Source of the DNA: Acrasis kona
Taxonomy: Eukaryota > Heterolobosea > Eutetramitea > Acrasida > Acrasidae
Length of the DNA: 53,731 bases
Direction: 5' to 3'
NCBI GenBank assembly: GCA_026419775.2
Contig: JAOPGA020000749.1
Coordinates: 1 to 53,731, forward strand
Part shown: piece after piece, positions 21,268 to 33,000 of the stretch
Position numbering within the stretch: the first letter of the stretch is position 1
How the letters are laid out: each line of letters begins with the position of its first letter
Made by a program: the position numbers and the translations under genes
The notes under the pieces: generated by a model
Seen by the model: the letters and a program-made list of their open reading frames with translations, nothing else
Databases searched by the model: none
Told to the model about the DNA's origin: nothing

Positions 21268-22418
21268 ATGAACACATTGAAGACAATCAAGAACACACAC
21301 ATGTTGCGAAGAGCACTCAATAATGGTATCGTAAACCAAGCCAGATGCTTTTCCGCTAGCAGAGTGAACAAAATAGACGTAATTTTTACAAATCAAATCA
21401 CGTTTTACACATGCATATGTAATAGGTTACAGTGCGTGATGCATTGAACAAGGCTCTTGACGAAGAATTGGAGAAGGACCCAAAGGTTTTCCTTATCGGA
21501 GAGGAAGTTGGTGACTACCAAGGAGCATACAAGATCACAAAAGGAATGATACAAAAGTATGGTAAAGCCCGTGTTATCGACACCCCCATCACCGAAATGG
21601 GTTTCTCAGGTCTAGCAGTTGGTGCCGCCCTATTAGGTCTACGTCCAGTTTGTGAATTCATGACTTTTAACTTTGCCATGCAAGGTATCGACCACATTGT
21701 GAACTCCAGTGCCAAAGCAAGGTACATGAGCGGTGGTCAACTTCAATCACCAATCGTGTTCCGTGGACCCAACGGAGCAGCTGCAGGTGTCAGCGCACAA
21801 CACAGTCAATGCTTTGGCGCCTGGTACAGTTCGGTGCCCGGACTAAAAGTTTTGTCCCCATTCAACTCGACCGACGCACGTGGTCTCTTGAAGGCTGCCA
21901 TCCGCGACAACAACCCAGTTGTATTCTTGGAGAATGAAGTCATGTACGGACAATCATTCAACGTTCCTGACGAAGAGTGGAACAATGCTGACTTTGTGCT
22001 GCCCATCGGAAAGGCAAAGGTAGAACGCGAAGGAAAGGACGTGACAATCGTTACATTCTCGAGACCAGTGGGAATTGCATTGGAGGCAGCCAAAAAGTTG
22101 GAAGCTGAAGGCATCAGCGTTGAGGTCATCAACTTGAGAACACTTCGTCCCATCGACATCGGAACCATTGTAAACTCCGTCAAGAAGACCAACAGATTAA
22201 TCACAATGGAAGAAGGATGGCCACAAAGCGGAGTTGGCGCCGAAATCACTGCACAAGTCATGGAGAGCGAGGCATTTGATTACTTGGACGCACCCGTCAC
22301 AAGAATACACGGTGCTGATGTTCCAGTCGCATACGCATCCAACTTGGAGGCATTATCCATGCCACAATTGGACGTTGTTGTCGATACTGTTAAGAAAGTT
22401 GTCTACAGAAAGAAATAA
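21268..22418 (+). CDS. PDHB: Pyruvate dehydrogenase E1 component subunit beta, mitochondrial
   Basis: Two exons (21268-21378 and 21426-22418; 47-nt intron) give 367 aa. Exon 1 is almost entirely a basic mitochondrial presequence ([20 protein letters not shown], ending CFSASRVNK). The mature enzyme begins [14 protein letters not shown] and has [53 protein letters not shown] and the transketolase C-domain ([14 protein letters not shown]). With E1-alpha it decarboxylates pyruvate using TPP in the matrix. The stop sits in AATAAA. Confidence 0.97.
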
Positions 22419-22509
22419 ATTTAAATTTTCGTTATCCTTTTTTTGCTCGTGTGTGTGGTCACCGAAACTGTTTTCCTTTAGTATTACGAAAATGGACATC
22501 TATTAGTCT

Positions 22510-22515
22510 GTCAAC
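22510..22515 (-). promoter_or_regulatory. GTTGAC element upstream of Elongin A
   Basis: GTCAAC 33 bases before the Elongin A ATG. Function inferred from recurrence. Confidence 0.3.
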
Positions 22516-22547
22516 CTTAATCCAATGTGATGTCCAGAAATTGAAAC

Positions 22548-23719
22548 ATGAGTGGAGAGGTCAAGAGGAACAACAAGTCATCTTTTTTTGATTCGTTCAA
22601 GGGAAGAGTAGCATCTCTGTCTACCCTATGTTGTGATGTCCTGCGCGAACATATAGACCATCTACCTCCCCTTCAGAACATTCCCAAGGAGGTGTATGAA
22701 TCAATCCTAGCCAAATGTAGTGTTGAAAAGCTACAAGAGGTTGAAAAGTATAATAAGGTAAGCCCTGGATGTTTTAACATGCTGAACCTTTATAGCAAAA
22801 TGGAGTGAATTTGGATACATCACTGTTATGGGTAGAACACTTCAAGACAAAATTCAGCAGAAACATATCTGCCTTTGAAGACCAACTTGATAATAGCAAG
22901 AAAAATCCCTGGAAAGATTTGTATCTGGTTCGTAAAAAAACTCTACACTACATCACTAACCAACATAGAGAAAAATGTCCAAAGATGCCCAAAAGATTGA
23001 TGAACTCTCCCAAAGGCTTGAAAAGTATAAAAAGGAGCAACAAAAGAAGACGGAAAAGAGTCAAATCAAAGTGATTGATGTGAGAGCGGCAAACGTTCGC
23101 AAGAGCGACCAGGGAGTAAGCGGTGTTCTCAAGAAGGCTGTTGCCAGGGTGGACCCATCAACAGCACGAAATGCTCCAACCAAATCAGACAAGGCAGAAT
23201 CCTCGACAGGAGGTTCTAGTAAGTTATGGAAATTAGCAAAGCTAGGTGGAGTCACCAAACCTGCCGCTCAGGTCATGAGACCAGAAAAGATCGCCTCCTC
23301 CGCTCCATCCAGAAGCGAAAATCAAGTCTCACACTCTGACGCACCATCCCATCTCCCACCCGGCCTCCAAACAAGAAGAATCCTAAAGAGCGTCACCACC
23401 GTCGGAAGACCAAAGATTGATTTCACAAAGAACAGACCCACTTCGCCAACACAACCGGACTGGACTCCAGTAGAGAAAAATCGGAAGAATGGACGCAGAA
23501 TCAATCTTTGGAAAAACAGCAGCAGCAGCAAAGAACAACAAATTAAATGACCTCAGGAAGAAGCACAATGAATCGGTCAACATGAGGAAGAGACCGATGG
23601 GCGGAGAAGTAGATCCACCCAACATGCAAAAGAGACAAAGGATTTCTGCACCACAAAGGGAAGATGATAGTTTTGCAGCGGCGTCTACAGTAAGAATACC
23701 GAAAAAGAAGAAGGACTAG
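22548..23719 (+). CDS. Elongin A-like RNA polymerase II transcription factor
   Basis: Exons 22548-22757, 22796-22927 and 22969 onward (introns 38 and 41 nt). Splicing gives the Elongin A signature: SLSTLCCDVLREHIDHLPPL, IPKEVYESILAKCSVEKLQE, then a LLWVEHFKTKF helix and WKDLYLRKM. The C-terminal half is basic and low complexity (KKEQQKKTEK; RKKHNESVNMRKRPMGG). The frame running to 23550 and the downstream frame (23489-23719) both look coding, yet no intron reconciles them. Loss of one A from the AAAAA at 23476-23480 would make them continuous, so I treat this as one gene with an apparent frameshift. Elongin A acts with Elongin B/C in elongation or as a ubiquitin-ligase adaptor. Confidence 0.78.
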
Positions 23720-23743
23720 TTTTGTTATATATAAAATGTACAT

Positions 23744-24808
23744 TTAAACAACCCAGTTTTTTGATGCCATGTTCAAACCTCTGTCTGTAATGTAATATAG
23801 TTTGAGTCCTTGTAGGCGTCTGCTGCTTCTTAGTATACAAATGGATCTGGTCGTTACAAACTGACATCCGCTAATTTCTAAATATTTTAAATGTTTCGAG
23901 TTGAGTTCCACGTGCTGTATGGAAATGTCGCTAATGTCACATCCTGCCACATCTAACATTTTAGTAAAATGATGCATCGTTCACACATTACCTAAAAATT
24001 GTAATCTGGTGCAATGTCTTGTGATTTCAATCAAACCAGAATCGGTTATTCTTGTTTTTGTGAGGCGAAGTTCGTGCAACCGAGCACAATTCTTCGAAAG
24101 GCTGATCAAAGAAACGTCGCTCACCTCTCTACACTCTGCCAAGTGTAAGCTACGTAAATTTTGACAGCTAGTGGCAATGTTGCATATGCTATTGTTTGTT
24201 ATGCCGTTACAATAATTCAAATGCAACGTCCGTAGGTTTGGACAGATGGAAGCCAAATGTAGAATGGAGTCATCTGTAATGGACGGACATAGCCACAATT
24301 TTACCGAAGTCAAATTGACACGCACCGTATCAAACACTGATTTGAGGTGTACGTCGCCCAGCCTTTTTAGTCCTTTGAAACTAACTTCAGTAATATTGTC
24401 ATAACTAGTATTATTATGAGTAGACAGATAAATTGATTGAAATTACGGTTTCATTATAGAAACTAACAGCGATAGGTCGTCACCTATCCTCCGTAATTCT
24501 TTACTCGAGAGCCCCACTACTTTCACTAAAGCAGGGCAAGTTCTGTTGAACCATCTGGAAATAATTTTACATCGAACTAGCATCCTGTCATCAACATATT
24601 GTAGAATATGACGCAACACATCCAATCCCACTGTTTCAAACACACCTAGGTGCTCACTTGTGTTGTGGCAAAATGTCCCACTTGAAGTTGAAGTAGTATC
24701 CGAAGCATCATCACTTGTACAACCCAAGGGTGTTATTTGTGTCTTTATGATTGTGTCGTCAGTGAAAGTCTGCTTGTGTACATTTTCATCGCCTTTTGGC
24801 TGTTCCAT
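23744..24808 (-). CDS. F-box and leucine-rich repeat protein
   Basis: Three exons (24447-24808, 23992-24404, 23744-23952; introns 42 and 39 nt) give 327 aa. An F-box-like segment lies at about 52-95 (VGLDVLRHILQYVDDRMLVR). Cysteine-containing LRRs of the FBXL type follow: ICPNLRTLHLNYCNGITNNS, CQNLRSLHLAECREVSDVS, CARLHELRLTKTRITDSG. Such proteins are substrate receptors of SCF ubiquitin ligases, with LRRs holding the substrate. It begins head-to-head with the TIM50-like gene. Confidence 0.88.
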
Positions 24809-24842
24809 GTTTCTTTATTTTCGGTCAACCATTCACACAGAA
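24809..24842. promoter_or_regulatory. Shared bidirectional promoter F-box/TIM50
   Basis: 34 bases between two divergent start codons, with GGTCAACC (24823-24830), i.e. GGTTGACC on the other strand. Confidence 0.55.
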
Positions 24843-25878
24843 ATGTTGAAGACCATCTTCCATAAGGTTCCACAGCAACTTCAAAGAGGTTTGTTATAGA
24901 GTATCAATGACGTTTTAAAGTGATCAGGTTTATTATCCAATAGGATACTCATTAGACATAATTGTGTACCATCAATAAATCATACTTTCAGGCAATTCCA
25001 CAAAGTCCGCGTATTAAGGGACGAGGAACAGGAAAAGAAGAAGATCAGCGAAGAAGAATATAGACACTATTATGAAGACGAAGTTGACGCTGATGATTTT
25101 GATCCAGAAGAACACAAAAGGAAGAAGGAAAGGCAATTCAACGTTATCGCATCCTTATTTGTGTTGGGTGGTGCAATTTTGATCTATGACGCAAACTTTG
25201 CAAAGGTAAGGTTTTTCAGCGTTCGATTCTTGTAATGTTGTTCAGGATGAAACCGTCTACGAAAAAATAAAGGCTCTTGCTTCAGATCTCTACACCGGCA
25301 GAGTCAGCACCGCTGCTTCATTTGATACAAACATTGGAGATAACCATGAAACACCAACAGTTGTGATGGAGTTGGATGATTTAATCTACGACAACAACAT
25401 TCAAATAAAAGCTAGAAATGGCCTCCGTCAATTTCTCCAGAACGTTGCAAAGGATTATGAAATTGTGATTTATACTGACGCCAACAAGAGTATAATCAAA
25501 GATGAGCTCATCAAACAACTCCAAGACGCATCCGACAAGCACAATTCCATAAAAGTTGTCAAATACCCAATAGGAGCAAAGAGGTTGAAGGACATCAAGC
25601 AGATAAGACGCAGCCCAGAAAAAACCATTGTGATTGAAAATGAAGATTATGAAAACAATGCAAACAAGGACAGAACGATTACAATCAAACAATGGACTGG
25701 ACAAGATGACACATTCCTTGATGTACTAGAAGCTGTTTTGAGAGAAGTTAGAACAGGAGATGGACATGTGACGACGATAAGCGATGATAACAGGAGAGAT
25801 TTGGAAAGCTCTTGCACTACGTCGGTAATTGCTGCTGTTGCGCCAAAGAAGGTCTCATCTTGGTTCGGATTCAAATAA
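24843..25878 (+). CDS. TIM50-like inner-membrane protein, degenerate phosphatase fold
   Basis: Three exons (24843-24888, 24928-25205, 25246-25878; introns 39 and 40 nt) give 318 aa. The N-terminus (MLKTIFHKVPQQLQRGLLSN) is a mitochondrial presequence, followed by a charged stretch and one membrane span (about 87-105, FNVIASLFVLGGAILIY). The rest matches the FCP1/NIF fold of TIM50 (ARNGLRQFLQNVAKDYEIVI, PEKTIVIEN). The catalytic DxDx(T/V) box is degenerate (VVMELDDLIYDN), as expected for a presequence receptor rather than an enzyme. Role: passing preproteins to TIM23. The stop lies in AATAAA. Confidence 0.82.
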
Positions 25879-25987
25879 ACTTTTACATTGTGTTAACTCA
25901 ATTTTTGTTTACAATGTCATTTTATTTATTGGTTGATTTCGTCCTGTGAAAAAACGGAAAGAAAAAGAAACCTCGTCATTACATATC

Positions 25988-26259
25988 ATGGTATGTCATT
26001 TCACACTGTGCGCAGACTTGATAACACAATATAGGAAGGACAAGCCGCCTCAGCAACAACCGAAGTCGGAACTGTTAAACTAGCAAAGGTCACCAAGTGC
26101 CTTGGAAGAACCGGATCCCGTGGAGGTGTAACTCAAGTCCGCGTTGAATTCTTGGACGACACTGCTCGTTCTATTATGAGAAACGTTAAGGGACCCGTTC
26201 GTGAAGGAGATATCTTGTCCCTACTTGAGACTGAACGTGAAGCCAGACGTCTACGATAA
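25988..26259 (+). CDS. RPS28: 40S ribosomal protein eS28
   Basis: The first exon is only the ATG (25988-25990); a 44-nt intron (GTATGT...TATAG) separates it from 26035-26259, giving 75 aa. The sequence carries the eS28 signature: [28 protein letters not shown] and [13 protein letters not shown], ending in [12 protein letters not shown], the universally conserved tail. It is a small-subunit protein near the mRNA exit channel. Typical length is 64-69 aa; the extra residues are N-terminal. Confidence 0.95.
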
Positions 26260-26430
26260 ATGTTTTATTCAACGCATTAAAATACTTTATGTTTAATATT
26301 GACTCTCTAGTTATTTTGGACATTTCAAATCAAGGATAATTTTAATATAACAACAAGTCTTTTTGATTGAAGATGTTCGCAAACAACTTTATTACTTTTA
26401 TACTTCCTAGTTTGCAACTCTTAGGAATGC

Positions 26431-27036
26431 TTATCCAAACCTCATCCTCTTTCTTTGACTCTGATAGTATTCTTCGCTCTTGTGCATTAGTTGTTCAAGA
26501 TCACATTGATCATAATCCTCCTCATCGCTGCTGGAATCGTCCTCTAGTAACTCTGCTGATTTACTTAAATCATAGCCAGCCTGCCACCACAACCCGACTA
26601 GTTTTTGTAGAGTAAAGTATCTTTTATCGTGCGGCCCAAGTTCAAGGTGTAATATTATCTTTTCCAGTGAATCGTCAATCTCATTCAGAAAAACAACTCC
26701 ATCTCCATTTGAATCGTCAACGTATGAGCCAAGGTCAATAAATGTATTCATTACAACTGTGACTGTCTTTATAGCTATGTCCGATCTACCTATTAGACAC
26801 AACGGTACTGCTTTCATTAGTATTGGATGAAGATTTCGGGTGACTCCCGACATTTTCTTGAACTTCCAGTGTATGAACCTACTTATCTCAGTCTCTGGGT
26901 TGAATTGAACCATCTTTTGCCCCACCTTTTGGTGAAGAAAATTTAATCCAGCAGGTGATGCACCCAGTACTTGTTTCAAAGTCTCTTTAACTTCACTTTC
27001 GGTAAGAAGGTCACACAGGGAGCTTACTTTATCCAT
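26431..27036 (-). CDS. Conserved-looking helical protein of unknown function
   Basis: Single exon, 201 aa, from the ATG in MDKVSSLCDLLTESEVK. The body is alpha-helical with a compact hydrophobic pattern (RFIHWKFKKM, HPILMKAVPLCLIG), a Gly/Asp-rich turn (YVDDSNGDGVV) and an acidic serine cluster (LLEDDSSSDEEDYDQ), which suggests CK2-type phosphorylation. The tail is basic (QRKRMRFG). No signal peptide or membrane span. I do not recognise the family. Confidence 0.7.
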   Translation of the reverse strand: MDKVSSLCDLLTESEVKETLKQVLGASPAGLNFLHQKVGQKMVQFNPETEISRFIHWKFKKMSGVTRNLHPILMKAVPLCLIGRSDIAIKTVTVVMNTFIDLGSYVDDSNGDGVVFLNEIDDSLEKIILHLELGPHDKRYFTLQKLVGLWWQAGYDLSKSAELLEDDSSSDEEDYDQCDLEQLMHKSEEYYQSQRKRMRFG

Positions 27037-27544
27037 TTACTAGTATGAATTGTGTGAAAATGATCTTTGATGCAATATTCTTTAAGAACACGGCCGTCTT
27101 CCCCACCACACGATTATTATCCAGATTTAGTGCGTGATGTAGATATATTATGTTGGCTTGTAACTGGATTTATTCTATTCCATATTATACCCGACATTGG
27201 GTGGTTTTATCTGTTAATCTTGGACTCATAAGATGACAACTTGACGTTGGTCGTCAAATTAATATCACCTATCAGATTTAATTAATCAACAATAAATCAA
27301 TTTATTTAGTAAAATAATCTTAAGGTAGAGCACTTTTCTTGTTTATATATCTATTATTAATCCGGTTTTTAACCCGTATTAAACTCATCAAAGCATAAAA
27401 GACACTTTTATTGTGCTAGCCGGAGGGTAAATGGTGTTATTCATTTAGATGTACCTTTCTTTGTCAAGAACATCAAAGCGATTTTAAAATCAGAATATTG
27501 CATGCAGAGCAGGTTAATTTTTAAAGAATCTGCTCGAAACCTGG
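27037..27544. other. AT-rich intergenic region
   Basis: About 500 bases of A/T-rich sequence with no convincing frame. A short hairpin (GAGCAG at about 27507, CTGCTC at about 27530) is the only structure I see. No tRNA or snRNA recognised. Confidence 0.4.
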
Positions 27545-27748
27545 TTATCGCGCAGAATAATTTACTTGTATGGCAGCTTTTCTCTGCGGCTGCTCGACTA
27601 TAAAAAGAAATTTTTGATTACCCCAAAAGTCCAACCCGACAACCTGCTCTGGATATTCGAATGTTCGCCTAGCATCTTTGCATCTTTGTTTTACAGCAAA
27701 ATAATGTTGAGATTTATTTAAGTACAGATAGCTAACACAACTTGGCAT
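27545..27748 (-). CDS. Possible small protein or gene remnant
   Basis: A 67-codon frame from an ATG (MPSCVSYLYLNKSQ) with plausible composition (VVGLDFWGNQKFLFIVEQPQ reads like a beta-strand segment). No neighbouring exon found and no family recognised; chance is possible. Confidence 0.3.
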   Translation of the reverse strand: MPSCVSYLYLNKSQHYFAVKQRCKDARRTFEYPEQVVGLDFWGNQKFLFIVEQPQRKAAIQVNYSAR

Positions 27749-27990
27749 CCTGTTTTAGGGTGTTATTTCTACGAATAAAATAGTATTGGTTCAAATCCAA
27801 CTTTGAAAGTGAGCCGAATCATTCAAATCTTTCGCGTCCAACCCAACATATTTATGGTTCGCGTTACGGGGTCAGTCAATTCAATTAATCATTTTCTCTA
27901 CAAATGTTGTAGGTATATAAATGACGAACAGATCCAAAACGAAATATCACCAAAACATGCTTTGTTTGGTTTACTCAGAATATTGTAAAC

Positions 27991-28644
27991 ATGGACTTGA
28001 GTGAAGGGGAAGTTGATCCCACATCCTTCTTCCTCGGCAATGTAAAAGAAGAGGGAGATGACAAAAATAATGAGCTTATTGATAATATTTTTAAATTAAT
28101 TGTTATGATCTTAATAATAGTGGCGATCATCCTTCTAAATAGCACAATAAGCAGCGTTCGTTATAACAGATTAATTAAAAAGTCTGTGTGTGTTGTTGAA
28201 GAAGTTCGTGTAGATGATGATGAGTGCCTTCTTGGTGAGTGGGAAGCGAATCAATTTCTGACGGGTTGAATAGGTAAATGTTACAAGCTAAGGGTTCAGT
28301 TCCGTGATGAGGAGAAAGAGAAAAAGTATACAGACTATACTCAAACTATGTACTATAACAAACTTGGTGCCATGGACCACATCATTGAACCCGAAGACAC
28401 AATTCCATGCTATTATGATTTTAATTCAGAAGAAGCTGTACTACGAAAGAAAAATGTGATGCCGGTTGTGCTTGTCAAGTTCTTATGTATACTGTTTAGT
28501 TTAGTCGCAGCCTACTTCTTCCATAAATACAGGACGGCAAGGAAAGAATGGATGGAGCGGGAACAATTAGAGCAGCAGAAAGCAAATAACCTCTTCCAGA
28601 GAGCAATGAATAGTACTAAAAATTTTAATAAAAAGAGACAGTAA
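27991..28644 (+). CDS. Two-transmembrane protein of unknown function
   Basis: Two exons (27991-28234 and 28274-28644; 39-nt intron with donor GTGAGT) give 204 aa. An acidic N-terminus is followed by TM1 (about 28-48, IFKLIVMILIIVAIILL), an exoplasmic or lumenal loop with three or four cysteines (VCVVEEV, GKCYKLRVQF, IPCYYDF), TM2 (VVLVKFLCILFSLVAAYFF) and a charged cytosolic tail (EWMEREQLEQQKANN). The unspliced frame ends early at 28269, so the splice is needed. The topology resembles ion-channel auxiliary subunits, but no family can be named. Confidence 0.72.
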
Positions 28645-28680
28645 TTCATTCATACCGCGGTGTTCAATGTATTTTAGTAA

Positions 28681-28686
28681 GTTGAC
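28681..28686 (+). promoter_or_regulatory. GTTGAC element upstream of armadillo gene
   Basis: GTTGACC 37 bases before the ATG at 28723. Function inferred from recurrence. Confidence 0.3.
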
Positions 28687-28722
28687 CACTCGTTAAAATA
28701 CAAAACCGTTACGGAGCTTGGA

Positions 28723-29894
28723 ATGTCTTCTGCATCATCTCCTTATAAACAGCTTTATGGTTTAAACTTGAAATACGAGAAGAATCAAATCATCAACCCC
28801 AACCCAGAGAATGCCAGAAAGCACCACGCCGAGCTTATATTAGATAAAGTACCGGAATTGGTTCACATTATGATTTATGGAAAGAGCAAGGATAGAATAC
28901 ACGCAGCTTTCGGATTGAGGAACTTAACAGAGGAAAAGAGATTCAGAAGACCTTTAGGCATGAGCTACGACTTTATAGAAAATGTTTGCGCGTTGTTGAT
29001 GATTAACCAGGAGGGCGACGCGCATAAGCGATGTCAGCAGCACGCTCTTGGAATTTTGAACAATCTGTTACTTGAAGACCCCATACTTGATACTTTCATA
29101 GCGAACGACGAGAATTCCCTACCAGGACTTGCCAAGATGTTAAGGTCCACAGATAGAACAACACAAGAACTCGCTTCGAAAATGTTGGATTATATTACCG
29201 TAACTCAGGAAAATCAAACATTAGTGTGTACCTCCGACAGAATTTTGAGCGGCGTTGTTGTTCTTTTGAGAAATACCAAATCAAATGAAGTCAGGGAGCA
29301 CGTGTTACAGGCATTAATTTATTTAAGCAATAATGCCAAAAACAGGTATTATAATTCCACTTTAAAGATGTGTTAACTTTTAGGTTTGTGATAAGCAGAG
29401 AAGAAAATCTATTAGAAGAGTTGCAGAGATGCATCACAATTAGTGACAGCGAGGGCACCATATCACAAAGAGCGATTCAAGTACTGTATAATATCTGCTT
29501 ATTAAAGGAAAACATTCCTGTGATTTCTAGGGATCCAGACATTAGACAAATTTTGAGAGACAAGCAACACGAAGTGAAAAAGAGATTAAATTCAACAGAG
29601 GAGAAATACAAAGGATTTGAGAACGACGTCATAACCTACAAACTAACAGGAGTAATCGCAGACCTACTCTATACGTATGATACGAGACTGAATAGTAAAA
29701 TTATACTAAGAGGGGAGGGTTTTAATCATTCTGTTATTACAATTGGAAAGCATGCCAGCAGGAGTATTGTTGAGGATTCCATGACTAGGTCCAATAGAAA
29801 TCTTTCATTCAACGAGGACACATTAGACAGCCCACTCTCGTCTCCGACAAAGAGGGATTCAAGGTCGAGATCATTTAATTACAGTCCGAAATAA
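28723..29894 (+). CDS. Armadillo-repeat protein
   Basis: Two exons (28723-29345 and 29384-29894; 38-nt intron) give 377 aa. Three to four ARM-like helical repeats are visible (DRIHAAFGLRNLTEEKRFRR, CQQHALGILNNLLLEDPILD, EVREHVLQALIYLSNNAKN, SQRAIQVLYNICLLKENIP). The tail from about residue 330 is serine-rich and basic (DSPLSSPTKRDSRSRSF), a likely phosphorylated region. Soluble, probably a protein-binding scaffold; partner unknown. Confidence 0.78.
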
Positions 29895-30011
29895 TCAATC
29901 ACCTGCATGTACGTTATTATATAAACAACCAGACAGTCTGTAAAATGTTTGATGTTTGCATTTTTGTAAGATCTTTATTTAAAGAACCATAAAAATAGAA
30001 GGAGATTGACC

Positions 30012-33000
30012 ATGTCCTCAACAAGGGTGTTGATGTTTATCTCAGTGATGGCGTTCATCATAATAATATCTGAGCAGAGGAACGTATGCAGCCCAGGTTA
30101 TTTTTTCGACCGTAACTATGATTTGTTCAAGTGTCACAAGTGTAACACATTGATTATCAATTAGGTTCTAGATTTAGTGCAAATAACCCACGACTAAAGA
30201 GCATAACAAATGCAATGTACTTTAAAACCAGCGTCATTAAATATTTCAACCTTGGTGGCTATGACTGCTTGGTGTCTGGTGGTTACAACTCGTCCACAAA
30301 CTTTCCAACCATGACCATTCAGCATCCACCACCATACCCACCCCTTTCATGGTGAGTCAACCATTCCAACATCAACTCACATTTTCGTAGGGCATTCAAA
30401 GACAGATTAGCAGGAGAAGCAGCAGTGGAACACATTGTGGTGGTCGGTAATGACATTTACCTAGCAGTAAATTGCGGGTACTCTTCTCCAAGTAAACAAA
30501 TATAAAATCGAGTCAAATTAACATTTATTACAGCACCTAGTTTCGAATTGTACAAATTCGTATGGACCACAAGAATTTTGGTGGGCGATTTGGAGAATGT
30601 AGATTTCCAAAGAATAGCCACCGCTAATTCAGGTATCGGCAATGTCATGGGCATGTCGTTCTGCGATGACACCCTGTACATGACCGGTGGTTTCCTAACC
30701 TCTTCTACTCTCCAAATCAACGGCATAAGCATCGACAAACCCACCATCCAACCGCGCAACACGTCCAGTTATTTATATTCTTATCGACCAGGATCAGACG
30801 TACTGTTTATAGACTTGGAAACCGATTATCTTGTACAGGGCATCATGACATGTAACATCAACGCACAACAGTTAGTCATGGCTGCATTCAGCAGCACGAA
30901 AAGAGCACAGATAAGCATTCTAACGGTACAATACACGTCAGGACAAGTGGAATCCACAAAGACCTATGGTGGATTAAACTCTAGAGCATTCGTCGAATCT
31001 TCGACCAACTACTTTACCTTTTGTGGACAAATCACAAGAGATGTATGGGGATTCGCTCACAACAATGACACCAGGAACAACTTTGTGTGTGCATTGTTCA
31101 ATAACACAAATAGACCGGACATTCCGTCCACTCTATATCACTTGCCCAATATCGATGGAGACGTGATTCAGGGAAGAAGAGACGAAGATGGATTGATGCT
31201 CATCTTATACAAGAGAACAATAGATGGTGCCTATGTAGTATTAGCACAAGAAACATCCAGCGCAGGTGTTTTGATTTCTTATTACATGATATTCAAGTGG
31301 TTATCTGATTTGAATTGTAGAGATTTGATAAGCGTGAACTCTCTGGTGTACATTACTTGTGACAATGGAGTGATGCCAGTGTTGGCTTCGTTCGATCGAT
31401 GCTCACAATGTCCAATGGGCACATGGTCGTCCTATGGTAGTCAGTCAGCATGTAACAACTGTCCGATGGGCACATGGTCCAATGGGACTGGATTGACGAG
31501 CGCTGATCAGTGTTTTAAATGTCCATTGGGTACGTTTAATGCTAACAATGCAAGCGTTAGCGTGTTTGATTGTGTGTCGTGTCCTGTGGGTACTTTTAAT
31601 GATGTGCCCGGTGCTGTTTCTTTATCTGATTGCGTGGGATGTCCTCCTGGTTATCACAGTAACATCACTGGTGCTGTTGATCATGAACAGTGCGAAATGT
31701 GTGCAATGGGTAGTTATCAACCACATCGCTCTCAGAGTGCTTGTATTCAATGTCCATTCCGCACCACTTCCAATTCGAATAGAACGTCTTGTGTTGCGTG
31801 TGAGATGGGTCAGCAGTTGATGAGCGATCATACTTGTGGCAACTGTAGTGCTGACATGTTTTGTCCAATGGCTAGTGTTGCCTATGATTTCGTTCTGCCT
31901 GTTGAATTTAGTCGTATTTCCATTCGTCCAAAGGAAATTGCAGGCGACGATGGAACAGTAGGTCGCATCGCCAGCATGAATGGTGGTGGCGTTAGTAATT
32001 TTGTGCAGAGGGCTGATGTGTGGATTGCATTGGGCATGGCTATTGCTGGGTTGATTGTTGCTGTTACCTTTGTTGTGGTGTGGATTGGATTGGGCACGTA
32101 CAAGGGAGGCGTGTATAAGCGTAGATTGATGGTAAAGATGGATTTCATGTTCGATAGGAGACATCCCGTGGAGGATAGGACTCCAGTGTTGAGAAAGAGA
32201 ACATTGATTGGTGCTACGTTTTCCATCTTGATCATGTTGTTGGTTGTTGTTGTTGTTCTCATCATTCTTATAAATTATGTTTATGACAACATTGAATATG
32301 TGCGTAATGTGGAGATTAGGGATGTGGATGGGTTGTATGGCGAGTATCGTGCTTCTGTTGATTTTTATACATTCGAAAGAGATGGTAGTCACTGCGAGGA
32401 TTCGTTCGAGACGATGGCTGTAGGGTTTGTGTGTGACGAACAAGTCACGACTGCTTCATTCGACGGCACGAAATGTAGGGTGGATTGGGTCTGTACGGGA
32501 GTAACGGTTGGTTACACGAACAGTGTTGTTTTTAGTATTGGTGGCGGTAATACCAGCACCGTGATGAATTTGTTGTCTTATAATGTGTCGTGTCCTTATT
32601 TGGGTTCGCGGTATTATTTGGAGAATGGGTTTGCTCATCCTCCTGCTGGTACTGTTTATAAAGGTGGTGCCGCGACTCTCATCGAAGTTGGTGTTTTTTA
32701 TACTGAATTTGAATTCTTTTCTCAGGGTCCTAAACTTTACTTCTTACCGAGTTTTCTTCTTACCAGAGGTAACTTGTCTGGTCTAACATTGAAAAGTCAG
32801 AAACATGTTGACGGCTTTTTTGTAAACTCAAGTCTTGTCGCACAAAATGAATTGGATCCGCTCAGTGTCAAGATATCCTGGATTATCGACAATTCGGTTC
32901 TAAAGATTACTAGAACACAGAGGACGGCTTTCTTTGTGCTATTAGGGTCGACAGCTGGTACTGCAAGTACAATATTAACAGTATTTGGTTTAATGTTCCC

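Noticed and set aside
21120-21323. 67-codon frame overlapping the first PDHB exon
   Set aside because: Overlaps the secure PDHB presequence exon in another frame and shows no recognisable motif.
23471-23499. 29-nt intron (GTAGAG...GCAG) in Elongin A
   Set aside because: It would splice into a third frame that stops within 15 codons, not into the coding-like 23489-23719 frame.
27765-27812. tRNA gene suggested by GGTTCAAATCC (B-box-like)
   Set aside because: No matching acceptor stem, D arm or anticodon arm could be paired around it.
27803-27988. 61-codon frame before the two-TM gene
   Set aside because: Composition is not protein-like and it ends in the promoter region of the next gene.
31622-32443. 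273-codon open frame on the minus strand
   Set aside because: It lies antisense to the Cys-rich membrane protein, is rich in T/H/N, has no domain and mirrors the coding strand; shadow frame.
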